This document shows positions 9,302 to 17,808 of a stretch of DNA of 49,347 nucleotides, piece by piece. Location: NCBI GenBank assembly GCA_945910225.1, contig CAMDYG010000019.1:1-49347 (forward strand), written 5' to 3'. The DNA is from an uncultured Eubacterium sp. (GTDB lineage Bacteria; Bacillota; Clostridia; Lachnospirales; Lachnospiraceae). Both the position numbers and the translations under genes were made by a program. The notes beneath the pieces are model-generated. The model searched no databases and had not been told where the DNA came from. It worked only from the letters and a program-made list of their open reading frames with translations. Position 1 is the stretch's first letter; each line of letters begins with the position of its first letter.

Positions 9302-10604
9302 TTCGGTGAATTTAAGAGCAATTGTTCTGGATATATTAATGGAGGTTAATGAGAAGGGTGAATTTTCACACCTTCTCATTAATAATGCGCTGACAAAATT
9401 CCAGTATCTGGATAAGAATAAAAGATCATTTATCACAAGGGTAACACTTGGAACAATTGAGAACAAAATTGAGATGGATTATATAATAGACCAGTTTTCT
9501 AAGACACCTGTAAGAAAAATGAAACCGCTTATAAGAAATCTGTGTGAAATGTCAGTGTATCAGATTGTGTATATGGATAATATTCCAGATGCTGCAGTGT
9601 GTAATGAAGCTGTCAAGATTGCCACAAAAAGAGGATTTGCAGGTCTGAAGGGTTTCGTAAACGGAGTGCTAAGAAATATATCAAGAAATAAAGACAGCAT
9701 AACATATCCGGACAGCAGTACTAACATTAATGAGTATCTGTCAATTAAGTATTCGATGCCAATGTGGATCGTCCAGATGTGGACAGAACAACTTGGCATG
9801 GACAAAACAAAACAGGTTCTTGAAGGATTCAGACAGAACAAGAAGACATACATAAGATGTAATACATTGAAAGCATCTGTTGAGGATATAATCAGCGCGC
9901 TTAAAAAGGAAAATGTCAGCGTGAACAGGGTAGCAGATATTCCATACGCTTTGGAAATAGAGGACTATGATCATATTACAGCTTTAAAAAGTTTTAATGA
10001 CGGACTATATCAGATACAGGATATAAGCTCTATTATGGCAGGGTATTTAACAGGGTTTAACGAAGGCGACACAGTAATTGATGTATGTGCAGCACCGGGT
10101 GGTAAAAGCATTAATGCTGGTATAAGTGTTGGAAAGAGTGGAAAGGTATATTCAAGGGATGTGTCAGATTATAAGGCTGGTCTTATAGAAGATAATATAA
10201 AAAGACTTGGTATTGATAATATTGTTGTCCAGGTACACGATGCATTGGAAAAAGATACTTCTATGGTTGGAAAAGCGGATGTTGTAATTGCAGATTTACC
10301 ATGTTCCGGGCTTGGAATTATAGGAAGAAAGCCTGATATAAAGTATAATACGGATAAAGATAAGCTGGATTCATTAGTGAAACTCCAGAGGGAAATATTA
10401 TCAGTGGTTTATGATTATGTTAAACCGGGGGGAGTGCTTATGTACAGCACATGTACAATTAATTCAGAAGAAAATGAAGCTAATGCAGACTGGATATGTG
10501 ATACATTTGGCTATGAAAAAGAAGAGTACAGACAAATGCTTCCAGATATAGAAGGTAAAACAGATGGATTCTTTGTTGCTAAGCTTAGGAGAAAAATGTC
10601 ATGA
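9294..10604 (+). CDS. rsmB: 16S rRNA (cytosine-C5)-methyltransferase RsmB
   Basis: SAM-dependent methyltransferase for C967 (E. coli numbering) of 16S rRNA. It has an N-terminal NusB-like RNA-binding domain (about 1-140) and a C-terminal Rossmann methyltransferase with the SAM loop VCAAPGGKS. The two Cys motifs are DLPCSGLG and YSTCTIN; in this family one Cys is the nucleophile and the other aids release. I chose GTG 9294 because GGAGGA at 9281-9286 is seven bases upstream; the alternative TTG at 9279 would precede that site. This gives 436 residues and an 8-nt overlap with the preceding gene. It overlaps rlmN as ATGA. Confidence 0.93.
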   Translation: MTDSVNLRAIVLDILMEVNEKGEFSHLLINNALTKFQYLDKNKRSFITRVTLGTIENKIEMDYIIDQFSKTPVRKMKPLIRNLCEMSVYQIVYMDNIPDAAVCNEAVKIATKRGFAGLKGFVNGVLRNISRNKDSITYPDSSTNINEYLSIKYSMPMWIVQMWTEQLGMDKTKQVLEGFRQNKKTYIRCNTLKASVEDIISALKKENVSVNRVADIPYALEIEDYDHITALKSFNDGLYQIQDISSIMAGYLTGFNEGDTVIDVCAAPGGKSINAGISVGKSGKVYSRDVSDYKAGLIEDNIKRLGIDNIVVQVHDALEKDTSMVGKADVVIADLPCSGLGIIGRKPDIKYNTDKDKLDSLVKLQREILSVVYDYVKPGGVLMYSTCTINSEENEANADWICDTFGYEKEEYRQMLPDIEGKTDGFFVAKLRRKMS

Positions 10605-11641
10605 CAGATATTAAATCTATGGATTATGATGAATTGTGTGAATATGTTGTAGGAATTGGAGAAAAGAAGTTCCGTGCGGAGCAGCTGTATGGCTGGATGC
10701 ATCAGAAGCTTGTTTCTGGCTTTGATGATTGTACGAATCTGCCGGCAGCATTTCGCGAAAAGTTAAAGAGTGAGTGTGAATTTACATGCCTTGAACCAGT
10801 AAAGGTACAACAGTCACAGATAGATGGAACTGCAAAATATTTGTTCAGACTGCAGGATGGCAATTATGTTGAAAGCGTACTTATGAAATATCATCATGGC
10901 AATTCGGTGTGTATATCTTCACAGGTTGGATGCAGATTCTGTGCGTCAACTTTAAAAGGAAAAGTACGTGATTTGAAAACATCTGAAATGCTGGACCAGA
11001 TATACAGAATACAGAAGATAACGGGAGAGAGAGTGAGCAATGTTGTTGTAATGGGCTCTGGAGAACCGATGGATAATTATGATAATCTTATAAAGTTTAT
11101 CACACTTCTTAATTCGCCAAAGGGATTAAATATAAGCCAGAGAAATATTACAGTATCCTCATGTGGAATTGTGCCTAAGCTTAAAGAACTTGCAGATCTT
11201 GATCTTCAGATTACACTTGCAATATCTTTGCATGCTCCTAATGATGAATTAAGAAAAACAATGATGCCTATTGCTAACAGGTATTCTATAGAACAGATAA
11301 TGGATGTGTGCAGATACTATATTGAAAAAACAGGCAGACGAATTTCTTTTGAGTATAGTCTTGTTAAAGGTGTCAATGATTCAATGCAGTGTGCTAACCA
11401 GTTAACAGAGCTGGTAAGAGATCTAAATTGTCACATTAATCTTATTCCTGTTAATCCAATAAAAGAAAGAGATTATAAGCAGACTGGCAGGGATGAGGTT
11501 TATGCATTCAAAAATAAGCTTGAAAAGAATGGAATAAATGTTACAATTAGAAGGGAAATGGGCAGAGATATTGATGGTGCCTGTGGACAGCTAAGGAATA
11601 ACTATATGGAGGATGTTAATGAGAGCAACGGCGATTACTGA
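10601..11641 (+). CDS. rlmN: RlmN-type radical-SAM 23S rRNA/tRNA adenine-C2 methyltransferase with an altered Fe-S motif
   Basis: RlmN methylates A2503 of 23S rRNA and A37 of some tRNAs using a [4Fe-4S] cluster and two catalytic cysteines. Length (346 residues), the GSGEPMDNYDN SAM-binding segment, the ISLHAPND motif and the C-terminal catalytic cysteine (Cys328 in GACGQLRNN) are all typical. The cluster motif is not: family members read about GCRMGCKFCAS (CX3CX2C), while this protein reads GCRFCAS, leaving Cys111 and Cys114 only. Cys104, seven residues upstream, corresponds to the second catalytic cysteine. The frame is otherwise intact, so this is not a frameshift. Activity is doubtful unless Cys104 or another ligand substitutes. 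It overlaps rsmB and stp. Confidence 0.9.
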   Translation: MTDIKSMDYDELCEYVVGIGEKKFRAEQLYGWMHQKLVSGFDDCTNLPAAFREKLKSECEFTCLEPVKVQQSQIDGTAKYLFRLQDGNYVESVLMKYHHGNSVCISSQVGCRFCASTLKGKVRDLKTSEMLDQIYRIQKITGERVSNVVVMGSGEPMDNYDNLIKFITLLNSPKGLNISQRNITVSSCGIVPKLKELADLDLQITLAISLHAPNDELRKTMMPIANRYSIEQIMDVCRYYIEKTGRRISFEYSLVKGVNDSMQCANQLTELVRDLNCHINLIPVNPIKERDYKQTGRDEVYAFKNKLEKNGINVTIRREMGRDIDGACGQLRNNYMEDVNESNGDY

Positions 11642-12338
11642 TATAGGCAGGACCCGTGCCGTTAATCAGGATTATATTTATACATCTGTTGACAGTGTTG
11701 GATGTCTGCCTAATCTGTTTATTGTGGCAGATGGAATGGGAGGCCATAAGGCTGGTGATACCGCATCAAGATATACAGTTGAAACATTAAAACAATTATT
11801 GAGCCAGTCAGCTGGTGAAGAACCTATTCTTGTTATTGACAGGTCTATAAAGAAAGTGAATACAATGCTTATTGAGAAAGCATCAGAATCGGAAGATTAT
11901 CAGGGAATGGGAACTACGCTGGTGCTGGCAAGTGCTTTTGGCAATGTACTGCGGGTTGCTAATGTAGGTGATAGCAGGCTGTATGTCATAGATGATGATA
12001 TTACACAGATAACAAGAGACCATTCACTGGTAGAAGAAATGGTTCAGGCAGGACAGCTTAGCAGAAGTGAAGCAAGAACGCACGCTAAGAAGAATGTTAT
12101 AACAAGGGCAATAGGTGGAGAACAGCAGGTTGAGCCGGAGATGTTTTCAGTAGATCTGAAACCTGACAGTAAGATCCTTATGTGTTCAGATGGATTATGC
12201 AATATGCTTGAAGATGATGAGATTCTTAATATTGTTAAGCTGAACAGGAATATTGATGATGCAGCCAGAGCGCTTGTTGATAAGGCTAATGAGAATGGCG
12301 GAAAAGATAATATATCAGTTATAATTGTAGAGCAGTAG
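11619..12338 (+). CDS. stp: PP2C-type Ser/Thr protein phosphatase
   Basis: Mn/Mg-dependent phosphatase that opposes the PrkC kinase encoded next. PP2C motifs are in order: an RTRAVNQDY N-terminus, ADGMGGH with the metal-binding Asp, GMGTTLVLA, NVGDSRLYV, ITRDHSLVEEMV, ITRAIGG, CSDGLCNML and GGKDNISVI. The 239-residue length is that of the minimal bacterial stp/prpC family, and it is cytosolic. I chose ATG 11619 because GGAGG (11608-11612) is six bases upstream; the in-frame ATG at 11613 directly abuts that site. The 5' end overlaps rlmN by 23 nt, and prkC follows after 19 nt. Confidence 0.94.
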   Translation: MRATAITDIGRTRAVNQDYIYTSVDSVGCLPNLFIVADGMGGHKAGDTASRYTVETLKQLLSQSAGEEPILVIDRSIKKVNTMLIEKASESEDYQGMGTTLVLASAFGNVLRVANVGDSRLYVIDDDITQITRDHSLVEEMVQAGQLSRSEARTHAKKNVITRAIGGEQQVEPEMFSVDLKPDSKILMCSDGLCNMLEDDEILNIVKLNRNIDDAARALVDKANENGGKDNISVIIVEQ

Positions 12339-12357
12339 TGGAAGGAATTAATTATTT

Positions 12358-14292
12358 ATGTTAAGAAAAGGAATGTTTTTAGCAGACAGATATGAGATAA
12401 TTGAGCAGATTGGAACAGGCGGAATGTCTGACGTATATAAGGCCAAGTGCCATAAGCTCAACAGATATGTTGCTATTAAAGTTATGAAATCTGAATTCAG
12501 TGATGATAAGACATTTGTATCAAAGTTCAGAGCAGAGGCTCAGTCTGTAGCAGGATTTACTCATCCTAATATTGTTAATGTATACGATGTTGGAGATGAG
12601 AATGGCGTATACTATATAGTAATGGAGCTTGTTGAGGGCATTACACTTAAGAAATATATCGAAAAGCGTGGCAGAATACCATTCAAAGAGGCAGTAAGTA
12701 TAGCAATACAGGTGGCTAATGGTCTTGATGCAGCACATAAGCATCACATAGTTCACAGAGATATCAAGCCACAGAATATTATCATATCTAAAGAAGGAAA
12801 GGTTAAGGTAACTGACTTTGGAATAGCAAAGGTTGCCTCAACAAGTACAATCAATTCTTCATCAACTATGGGATCTGTACATTACATTTCTCCAGAACAG
12901 GCCAGAGGCGGATATTCAGATGAGAGAAGTGATCTGTATTCTCTTGGTATTACTATATTTGAAATGCTTACTGGAACAGTTCCGTTTGATGGAGATTCTA
13001 CAGTTGCAGTTGCTGTAAGACATATTCAGGATGAGATTCCAGCTCCATCTACTGTAGCTAATGATATTCCTGTAAGTATTGACAAGATTGTGTTAAAGCT
13101 TACACAGAAGAAGCCTGACAGAAGATATCAGTCAGCAACAGAACTTATTACAGATCTTAAGAAAGCTCTGGTAATGCCAGATACAGACTTTGTAGTTATG
13201 GCACCATCATATGCTTCATCAGGTGTTGCAGCAAGTGTTGGGACAGCAGATAATAATGCAGAATATCTGGATGATACACAGGATCAGGATGAAGATGGTT
13301 TCTTTGATGATTTTGATGAAGATGCCAGTGAAGATTCTGCTCAGAGAGAAGATGAGACAGAAGATGAGCAGGATGACGATACTGATATAGATGATGAGAA
13401 TAACGATAAGCTTGATCTTATTATGAAGATTATCGGAATAGGAATAGCTGTTATTATTCTTATTGTCACTATCTTTATTATTGTCAAGCTGGTGGGAAGT
13501 ACTAAGTCAGGAAAGAACAATAAGAGTACAGAAGGAACAACTATTACAACAGAAGAAACAAGCACATCAGGTAATGACAAGGATAAGGTTGAGGTTCCTA
13601 AGGTTGAGGGAATGGACAAGGAAGAGGCTATTCAGGCTCTTAATGATGTCGGACTTGGATACAGGGCGGTTGTCCAGAACTCTGATTCTGTGGAAGAGAA
13701 TAAGGTAATAAGCCAGGGAACTAAAGCTGGAACCAAGGTTGATAAGAATACACAGATAATTCTTACTATCAGTGGTGGAAAAGAAGTAAAGAACAAGACA
13801 GTTCCATCTGTTACAGGAATGGGTGAGGAAGAAGCTAAAGAAGCTGTTACAGCAGAAGGATTCCTTGTTGCTGTTGATTACCAGTACAGCAGTACAGTTG
13901 AAAGCGGCAAGGTAATAAAGGCTTCTCCATCTGGAACAGCTACAGAAGGATCTACTGTTACACTGACTATCAGCAGAGGAAAAGAAGTAACATATGTTAC
14001 TATGACTAATCTTGTTGGCATGAGCGAGTCTGATGCAAAGCTCTGGCTTGAAAGTAATGGTCTTAAGGCAGATGTTAAGATTACAACATCAAGCGGAACA
14101 TATGGTAATGTAGTACAGTGCGATTATGCTGCTGGAACACAGGTTGCGTCAGGCACAACTGTTACAATTACAGTAAGCAGAAAGACAGAAGAGAAGACAA
14201 CACAGGCACCAACGCAGGCTGCAACACAGGCTACAACAGCTGCAACACAGCAAAATAATGCTGGACAGAATACTGGTAATAAGCAGCCATAA
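12358..14292 (+). CDS. prkC: PrkC-like Ser/Thr protein kinase with three PASTA domains
   Basis: Membrane receptor kinase linking cell-wall state to growth, division and, in relatives, spore germination. Residues 1-275 form a complete kinase domain: glycine loop GTGGMSDVYKA, catalytic Lys41, HRDIKPQN with Asp135, and DFG at 153-155. An acidic juxtamembrane stretch (about 300-350) precedes one membrane helix (about 357-383). Outside the cell come three PASTA repeats (about 412-480, 481-548, 549-618), each starting near a VP/VT segment with a GM/GMxxxEA core. The protein ends in a Thr/Gln/Ala-rich low-complexity tail (about 619-644) with short near-repeats, unusual after the last PASTA but of no clear function. 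It is cotranscribed with its phosphatase. Confidence 0.95.
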   Translation: MLRKGMFLADRYEIIEQIGTGGMSDVYKAKCHKLNRYVAIKVMKSEFSDDKTFVSKFRAEAQSVAGFTHPNIVNVYDVGDENGVYYIVMELVEGITLKKYIEKRGRIPFKEAVSIAIQVANGLDAAHKHHIVHRDIKPQNIIISKEGKVKVTDFGIAKVASTSTINSSSTMGSVHYISPEQARGGYSDERSDLYSLGITIFEMLTGTVPFDGDSTVAVAVRHIQDEIPAPSTVANDIPVSIDKIVLKLTQKKPDRRYQSATELITDLKKALVMPDTDFVVMAPSYASSGVAASVGTADNNAEYLDDTQDQDEDGFFDDFDEDASEDSAQREDETEDEQDDDTDIDDENNDKLDLIMKIIGIGIAVIILIVTIFIIVKLVGSTKSGKNNKSTEGTTITTEETSTSGNDKDKVEVPKVEGMDKEEAIQALNDVGLGYRAVVQNSDSVEENKVISQGTKAGTKVDKNTQIILTISGGKEVKNKTVPSVTGMGEEEAKEAVTAEGFLVAVDYQYSSTVESGKVIKASPSGTATEGSTVTLTISRGKEVTYVTMTNLVGMSESDAKLWLESNGLKADVKITTSSGTYGNVVQCDYAAGTQVASGTTVTITVSRKTEEKTTQAPTQAATQATTAATQQNNAGQNTGNKQP

Positions 14293-14314
14293 AAGTACAG
14301 GTATAAATATTTAT

Positions 14315-15202
14315 ATGCAGGGAAAGATAATTAAAGGAATCGCTGGTTTCTACTATATACATGTAGAAGCCAGCGGTATTTATGAATGTAAAGCAAAAGG
14401 AATATTCAGAAACAGACATATCAAGCCACTTGTGGGTGACAATGTGGAGATTGAAGTTATTGATAAAGATAATTATAAGGGAAATGTGGTTGATATTCTT
14501 CCAAGAAAGAATGAACTGATCAGACCGGCATCAGCTAATATAGATCAGGCAATGGTTATATTTGCAGTCAAAACACCAGAACCTAATTTTAATCTGCTGG
14601 ATAAATTCATACTTATGATGAATTATCAGAATGTTCCTACTGTTATATGCTTTAATAAAGAAGAACTTGCGAGCGATGAATACAAAGAACAGCTGAAAAA
14701 GAAATATGAAGGCTGTGGGTGTGAATGTATATTTATCAGTGCCAGACACAATAAAGGCGTTGATAAGGTTATGGATATTTTCAAAGGGAAAACTACAGTA
14801 CTTGCGGGACCATCTGGAGTGGGAAAGTCAACACTTACCAATATACTTGTGCCAAGCATGTGCGAGGATGAAACAAGCCAGACCGGTGAGGTCAGCAGAA
14901 TAGGCAGAGGAAGACATACTACAAGACATACAGAAGTATTTAATATATGTACAGATACTTATATATGTGATACGCCAGGATTTACATCGCTTAATCTTCC
15001 AGAAATAGAAAAAGAAGATTTAAGATTTTATTTTGAAGAATTTACACCTTATGAAGGACAGTGCAGATTCAACGGATGCATGCATGTGAATGAACCAGGG
15101 TGTGCAGTTAAGCAGGCTGTCGGAGCCGGGATTATTAATGAGGACAGATATAAGTCTTATACGGATATATATGAGGAATTAAAGAACAGAAAGAAGTACT
15201 AG
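14315..15202 (+). CDS. rsgA: Ribosome small-subunit-dependent GTPase A (RsgA/YloQ)
   Basis: Circularly permuted GTPase acting late in 30S maturation. It has an N-terminal OB fold, then permuted G motifs: G4 as FNKEEL, G1 as GPSGVGKST, switch region TTRHTEVF, and G3 as DTPGF. The C-terminal zinc module is present (CRFNGCMHVNEPGCAVK; Cys-Cys-His-Cys). I chose ATG 14315 (295 residues, MQGKIIKGIAGFYYI), which matches the family N-terminus; a longer frame from 14258 would run inside prkC. The ribosome binding site is weak, so translation may depend on coupling to prkC. Confidence 0.93.
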   Translation: MQGKIIKGIAGFYYIHVEASGIYECKAKGIFRNRHIKPLVGDNVEIEVIDKDNYKGNVVDILPRKNELIRPASANIDQAMVIFAVKTPEPNFNLLDKFILMMNYQNVPTVICFNKEELASDEYKEQLKKKYEGCGCECIFISARHNKGVDKVMDIFKGKTTVLAGPSGVGKSTLTNILVPSMCEDETSQTGEVSRIGRGRHTTRHTEVFNICTDTYICDTPGFTSLNLPEIEKEDLRFYFEEFTPYEGQCRFNGCMHVNEPGCAVKQAVGAGIINEDRYKSYTDIYEELKNRKKY

Positions 15203-15232
15203 GAAGTACTGTTTTTAGAAAGGTCGTTTATT

Positions 15233-15901
15233 ATGAGTGATTTGAAGAAAATATTATCGCCATCGATTCTGTCAGCGGATTTTAAAAAGCTTGGAGAAGA
15301 ACTGGAAACAATTGATAAAGCCGGGGCTGAATATGTTCATGTGGATGTTATGGATGGATTATTTGTGCCAAGCATATCATATGGCATGCCAGTTATCAAA
15401 TCCATAAGAAGCGCAACTGACAAGGTATTTGATGTGCATCTTATGATAGATGAGCCTATAAGATATATCGATGATTTTGTTAAGTCAGGTGCGGATATAA
15501 TAACTGTTCATGTGGAAGCGTGTAAAGATGTGGTTGCAACTTTGGAAAAGATAAGACAAAGCGGTGTTAAGGCAGCAATTACACTTAATCCACCAACACC
15601 AGTATCTGCTATTGAACCATATCTTGATAAAGTTGATATGGTACTTGTTATGAGTGTTAATCCTGGATTTGGAGGTCAGAAGTTCATACCAGAGTCACTT
15701 GAAAAGGTAAAAGAAATCAGAAGACTGCTTGATGAGAAGAATCTTAATACAGATATAGAGATAGATGGCGGTGTTAATATTAATAACCTTGCGTCAGTCT
15801 TAGAAGCCGGAGCAAATGTTATTGTTGCAGGCTCTGCTATATTTGCAGGAGATGTTGAGGCTAATGTTAAGAAGTTTAAAGAAATAATGGGTGCGTGGTA
15901 A
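15233..15901 (+). CDS. rpe: Ribulose-phosphate 3-epimerase
   Basis: TIM-barrel metalloenzyme interconverting ribulose-5-phosphate and xylulose-5-phosphate in the pentose phosphate pathway. The 222-residue protein has the family segments SPSILSADF, HVDVMDGLFVPS with the metal-binding His and catalytic Asp, DVHLMI, MSVNPGFGGQKF, and the phosphate-binding DGGVN and AGSAIF loops. It is the last gene of the operon. Its final codons form the 5' arm of the transcription terminator and its stop codon lies in the loop. Confidence 0.96.
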   Translation: MSDLKKILSPSILSADFKKLGEELETIDKAGAEYVHVDVMDGLFVPSISYGMPVIKSIRSATDKVFDVHLMIDEPIRYIDDFVKSGADIITVHVEACKDVVATLEKIRQSGVKAAITLNPPTPVSAIEPYLDKVDMVLVMSVNPGFGGQKFIPESLEKVKEIRRLLDEKNLNTDIEIDGGVNINNLASVLEAGANVIVAGSAIFAGDVEANVKKFKEIMGAW

Positions 15902-15919
15902 TATCACGCACCCATTATT
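15883..15919. terminator. Bidirectional terminator between rpe and ychF, overlapping the rpe 3' end
   Basis: A perfect 15-bp inverted repeat, arms 15883-15897 (AATAATGGGTGCGTG) and 15905-15919, with a 7-nt loop containing the rpe TAA. It is GC-rich in the middle with A/T-rich ends on both sides, so it can serve both converging transcripts. The 5' arm is coding sequence. Confidence 0.85.
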
Positions 15920-15931
15920 GTTATACATTAA

Positions 15932-17029
15932 TTATACATTGAATCTGAACAGAATTACATCGCCATCTTTGACAACATATTCTTTACCTTCCATTCTTAC
16001 AAGCCCCTTCTCTTTAGCTCCGTTATAAGAACCACAGTCAAGAAGATCCTGATAGTAAACAACCTCTGCTTTGATAAATCCTCTTTCAAAATCACTGTGA
16101 ATTTTACCAGCAGCCTGAGGTGCTTTAGTTCCTTTAGTTATTGTCCAGGCACGGGTCTCAGTTTCTCCTGCTGTAAGATAGCTTATAAGACCAAGAATTC
16201 TGTAGCTTGCAGCAATAAGTTTATCAAGACCAGAAGAGCTTATGCCAAGATCTTCAAGGAACAATTTCTTCTCTTCATCATCAAGTTCTGAGATTTCCTG
16301 TTCAATCTGCGCACATATAACAAATACTTCACAATTGTCTTTCTTAGAATATTCACGGACTTTTGCAACATATTCGTTATTAGCACCATCATCAGCAAGA
16401 TCATCTTCTGAAACATTAGCAGCGAATATAACAGGCTTTGCTGTAAGGAGGTTGTATTCTTTAAGAAATGCTTCCTCATCCTCGTCCTGACATTCAAAGT
16501 TCTTGGCAAGATTTCCTCCTTCAAGGAATGCCTTTAATCTTTCAAGAAGTTCACATTCTTTAGCAATGTCCTTGTTGTTATAAGATGCACGCTTCTGCTT
16601 TGCAAGTCTTCTGTCTAATACTTCAATATCTGAGAATATAAGTTCAAGATTGATAGTCTCTATATCTCTTATAGGGTCAATAGATCCGTCTACATGTACA
16701 ATGTTAGTGTCTTCAAAACATCTGACAACATGGACAATTGCATCAACCTCTCTTATATTAGCAAGAAACTGGTTTCCAAGACCTTCGCCCTTAGAAGCTC
16801 CCTTTACAAGTCCGGCAATATCAACAAACTCTATAACAGCAGGTGTGATCTTAGCTGAATTATATAATGCAGCAAGCTTATCAAGCCTGTCATCAGGCAC
16901 TGCAACTACACCAACGTTAGGGTCAATAGTGCAGAAAGGGTAGTTAGCTGATTCAGCTCCTGCCTTAGTAAGCGAATTAAAAAGGGTACTTTTACCAACA
17001 TTTGGCAAACCCACAATTCCTAATTTCAT
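15932..17029 (-). CDS. ychF: Redox-regulated ATPase YchF (OLA1 family)
   Basis: Obg-family P-loop protein that prefers ATP and binds ribosomes; linked to stress adaptation. The 365-residue protein begins MKLGIVGLPNVGKST (P-loop 7-15). It has the switch motif DIAGLVKGASKGEGLG, a coiled-coil insertion (about 130-200) and the C-terminal TGS domain (LISYLTAGETETRAWTI, then HSDFERGFIKAEV). Length and motifs are standard. It is monocistronic, convergent with rpe, and has its own promoter and a CTCCTC (reverse-strand SD) before the start codon. Confidence 0.96.
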   Translation of the reverse strand: MKLGIVGLPNVGKSTLFNSLTKAGAESANYPFCTIDPNVGVVAVPDDRLDKLAALYNSAKITPAVIEFVDIAGLVKGASKGEGLGNQFLANIREVDAIVHVVRCFEDTNIVHVDGSIDPIRDIETINLELIFSDIEVLDRRLAKQKRASYNNKDIAKECELLERLKAFLEGGNLAKNFECQDEDEEAFLKEYNLLTAKPVIFAANVSEDDLADDGANNEYVAKVREYSKKDNCEVFVICAQIEQEISELDDEEKKLFLEDLGISSSGLDKLIAASYRILGLISYLTAGETETRAWTITKGTKAPQAAGKIHSDFERGFIKAEVVYYQDLLDCGSYNGAKEKGLVRMEGKEYVVKDGDVILFRFNV

Positions 17030-17064
17030 GATAGATTCTCCTCTTAATAATTTATTCGTTAGCC

Positions 17065-17093
17065 ATTATACATAATTATCACTGGAAAAACAA
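17065..17093 (-). promoter_or_regulatory. Putative sigma-A promoter of ychF
   Basis: On the minus strand, TTGTTT (17088-17093) is followed by a 17-bp spacer and a perfect TATAAT (17065-17070). Transcription would begin near 17058, about 30 nt before the ychF start. Confidence 0.5.
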
Positions 17094-17259
17094 TATTTTT
17101 AACATATTTCAAAATAATTTAATATAAAGAATAAGAATATAAAACAATATATGGTAATAAAATGTGGAATTAGAACACAAGATATCGTGGTGCGAGAACA
17201 AAATACATGAAATCCAGCATTTTACAAGGGTTTAAAGGCACTGATGAATAAAAAAAGGG

Positions 17260-17288
17260 TTGTTTTTTACCAGAAATGAGTATAAAAT
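17260..17288 (+). promoter_or_regulatory. Putative promoter of the mraZ (dcw) operon
   Basis: TTGTTT (17260-17265), 17-bp spacer, TAAAAT (17283-17288). Transcription would start near 17295, directly at the first MraZ box. A TTGACA at 17288-17293 is an alternative -35, but no good -10 follows it at 16-18 bp. Confidence 0.4.
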
Positions 17289-17295
17289 TGACACT

Positions 17296-17332
17296 AAAGT
17301 GGTGGAAAGTGGAACAGAATGGTAGAAAGTGG
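17296..17332 (+). promoter_or_regulatory. MraZ operator: four AAAGTGG-type boxes at 10-bp spacing
   Basis: AAAGTGG occurs at 17296-17302, 17306-17312 and 17326-17332, with a degenerate AGAATGG at 17316-17322, giving four boxes in exact 10-bp register. Repeats of this kind before mraZ are bound by MraZ multimers, and MraZ is an autoregulator of the dcw operon in studied bacteria. The last box continues into GTGGGG, which may also be the mraZ ribosome binding site. Confidence 0.8.
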
Positions 17333-17344
17333 GGTGCAATAGTT

Positions 17345-17782
17345 ATGTTGATGGGCGAATATAACCATACAATAGATGCTAAAGGCAGAATTATTGTACC
17401 AGCTAAATTCCGTGAAGTTCTTGGAGACGAATTTGTGGTTACTAAGGGACTTGATAACTGCTTATTCGTTTATCCTAATGATGAATGGCAGAAATTTGAG
17501 GAAAAGTTACAGACATTACCACTTACTAATAAGAATGCAAGACAGTTTACACGTTTCTTTCTTGCAGGAGCGGCTTCAGTAGAGGTGGATAAGCAGGGCA
17601 GAATACTTCTTCCATCAGTATTAAGGGAGTTCGCAGGATTAGAAAAAGATGTTGTTTTGGTGGGAGTGGCAAGCAGAATAGAAATCTGGAGCAAAGACCG
17701 CTGGAATGAGAGCATCAGCACTTATGATGATGATATGGATGAAGTTGCAGCTAATATGGAGAGCCTTGGATTCTCTATATAG
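17345..17782 (+). CDS. mraZ: MraZ, transcriptional regulator of the dcw cluster
   Basis: Ring-forming DNA-binding protein with two SpoVT/AbrB-like halves. The 145-residue protein has the two signature segments, [20 protein letters not shown] near the N-terminus and [20 protein letters not shown] in the second half. I chose ATG 17345 (MLMGEYNH, matching the usual family N-terminus); a longer frame from 17276 would run through the operator boxes. It is first in the division operon, directly behind its own binding sites, so it is likely autoregulated. Confidence 0.94.
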   Translation: MLMGEYNHTIDAKGRIIVPAKFREVLGDEFVVTKGLDNCLFVYPNDEWQKFEEKLQTLPLTNKNARQFTRFFLAGAASVEVDKQGRILLPSVLREFAGLEKDVVLVGVASRIEIWSKDRWNESISTYDDDMDEVAANMESLGFSI

Positions 17783-17808
17783 TGTGTGCTGTAGGAGAGA
17801 GGTTTGAT

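Larger units (their letters stand above)
17030..17344. other. Divergent intergenic region between ychF and mraZ
   Basis: A 315-bp A/T-rich region. It holds the ychF promoter near its left end and the mraZ promoter and operator at its right end. Between about 17100 and 17255 I see no gene, RNA or clear hairpin. Confidence 0.6.

Noticed and set aside
16097-16943. Plus-strand open frames opposite ychF
   Set aside because: They are Ser/Thr-rich shadows of a fully conserved ychF frame and lack ribosome binding sites.
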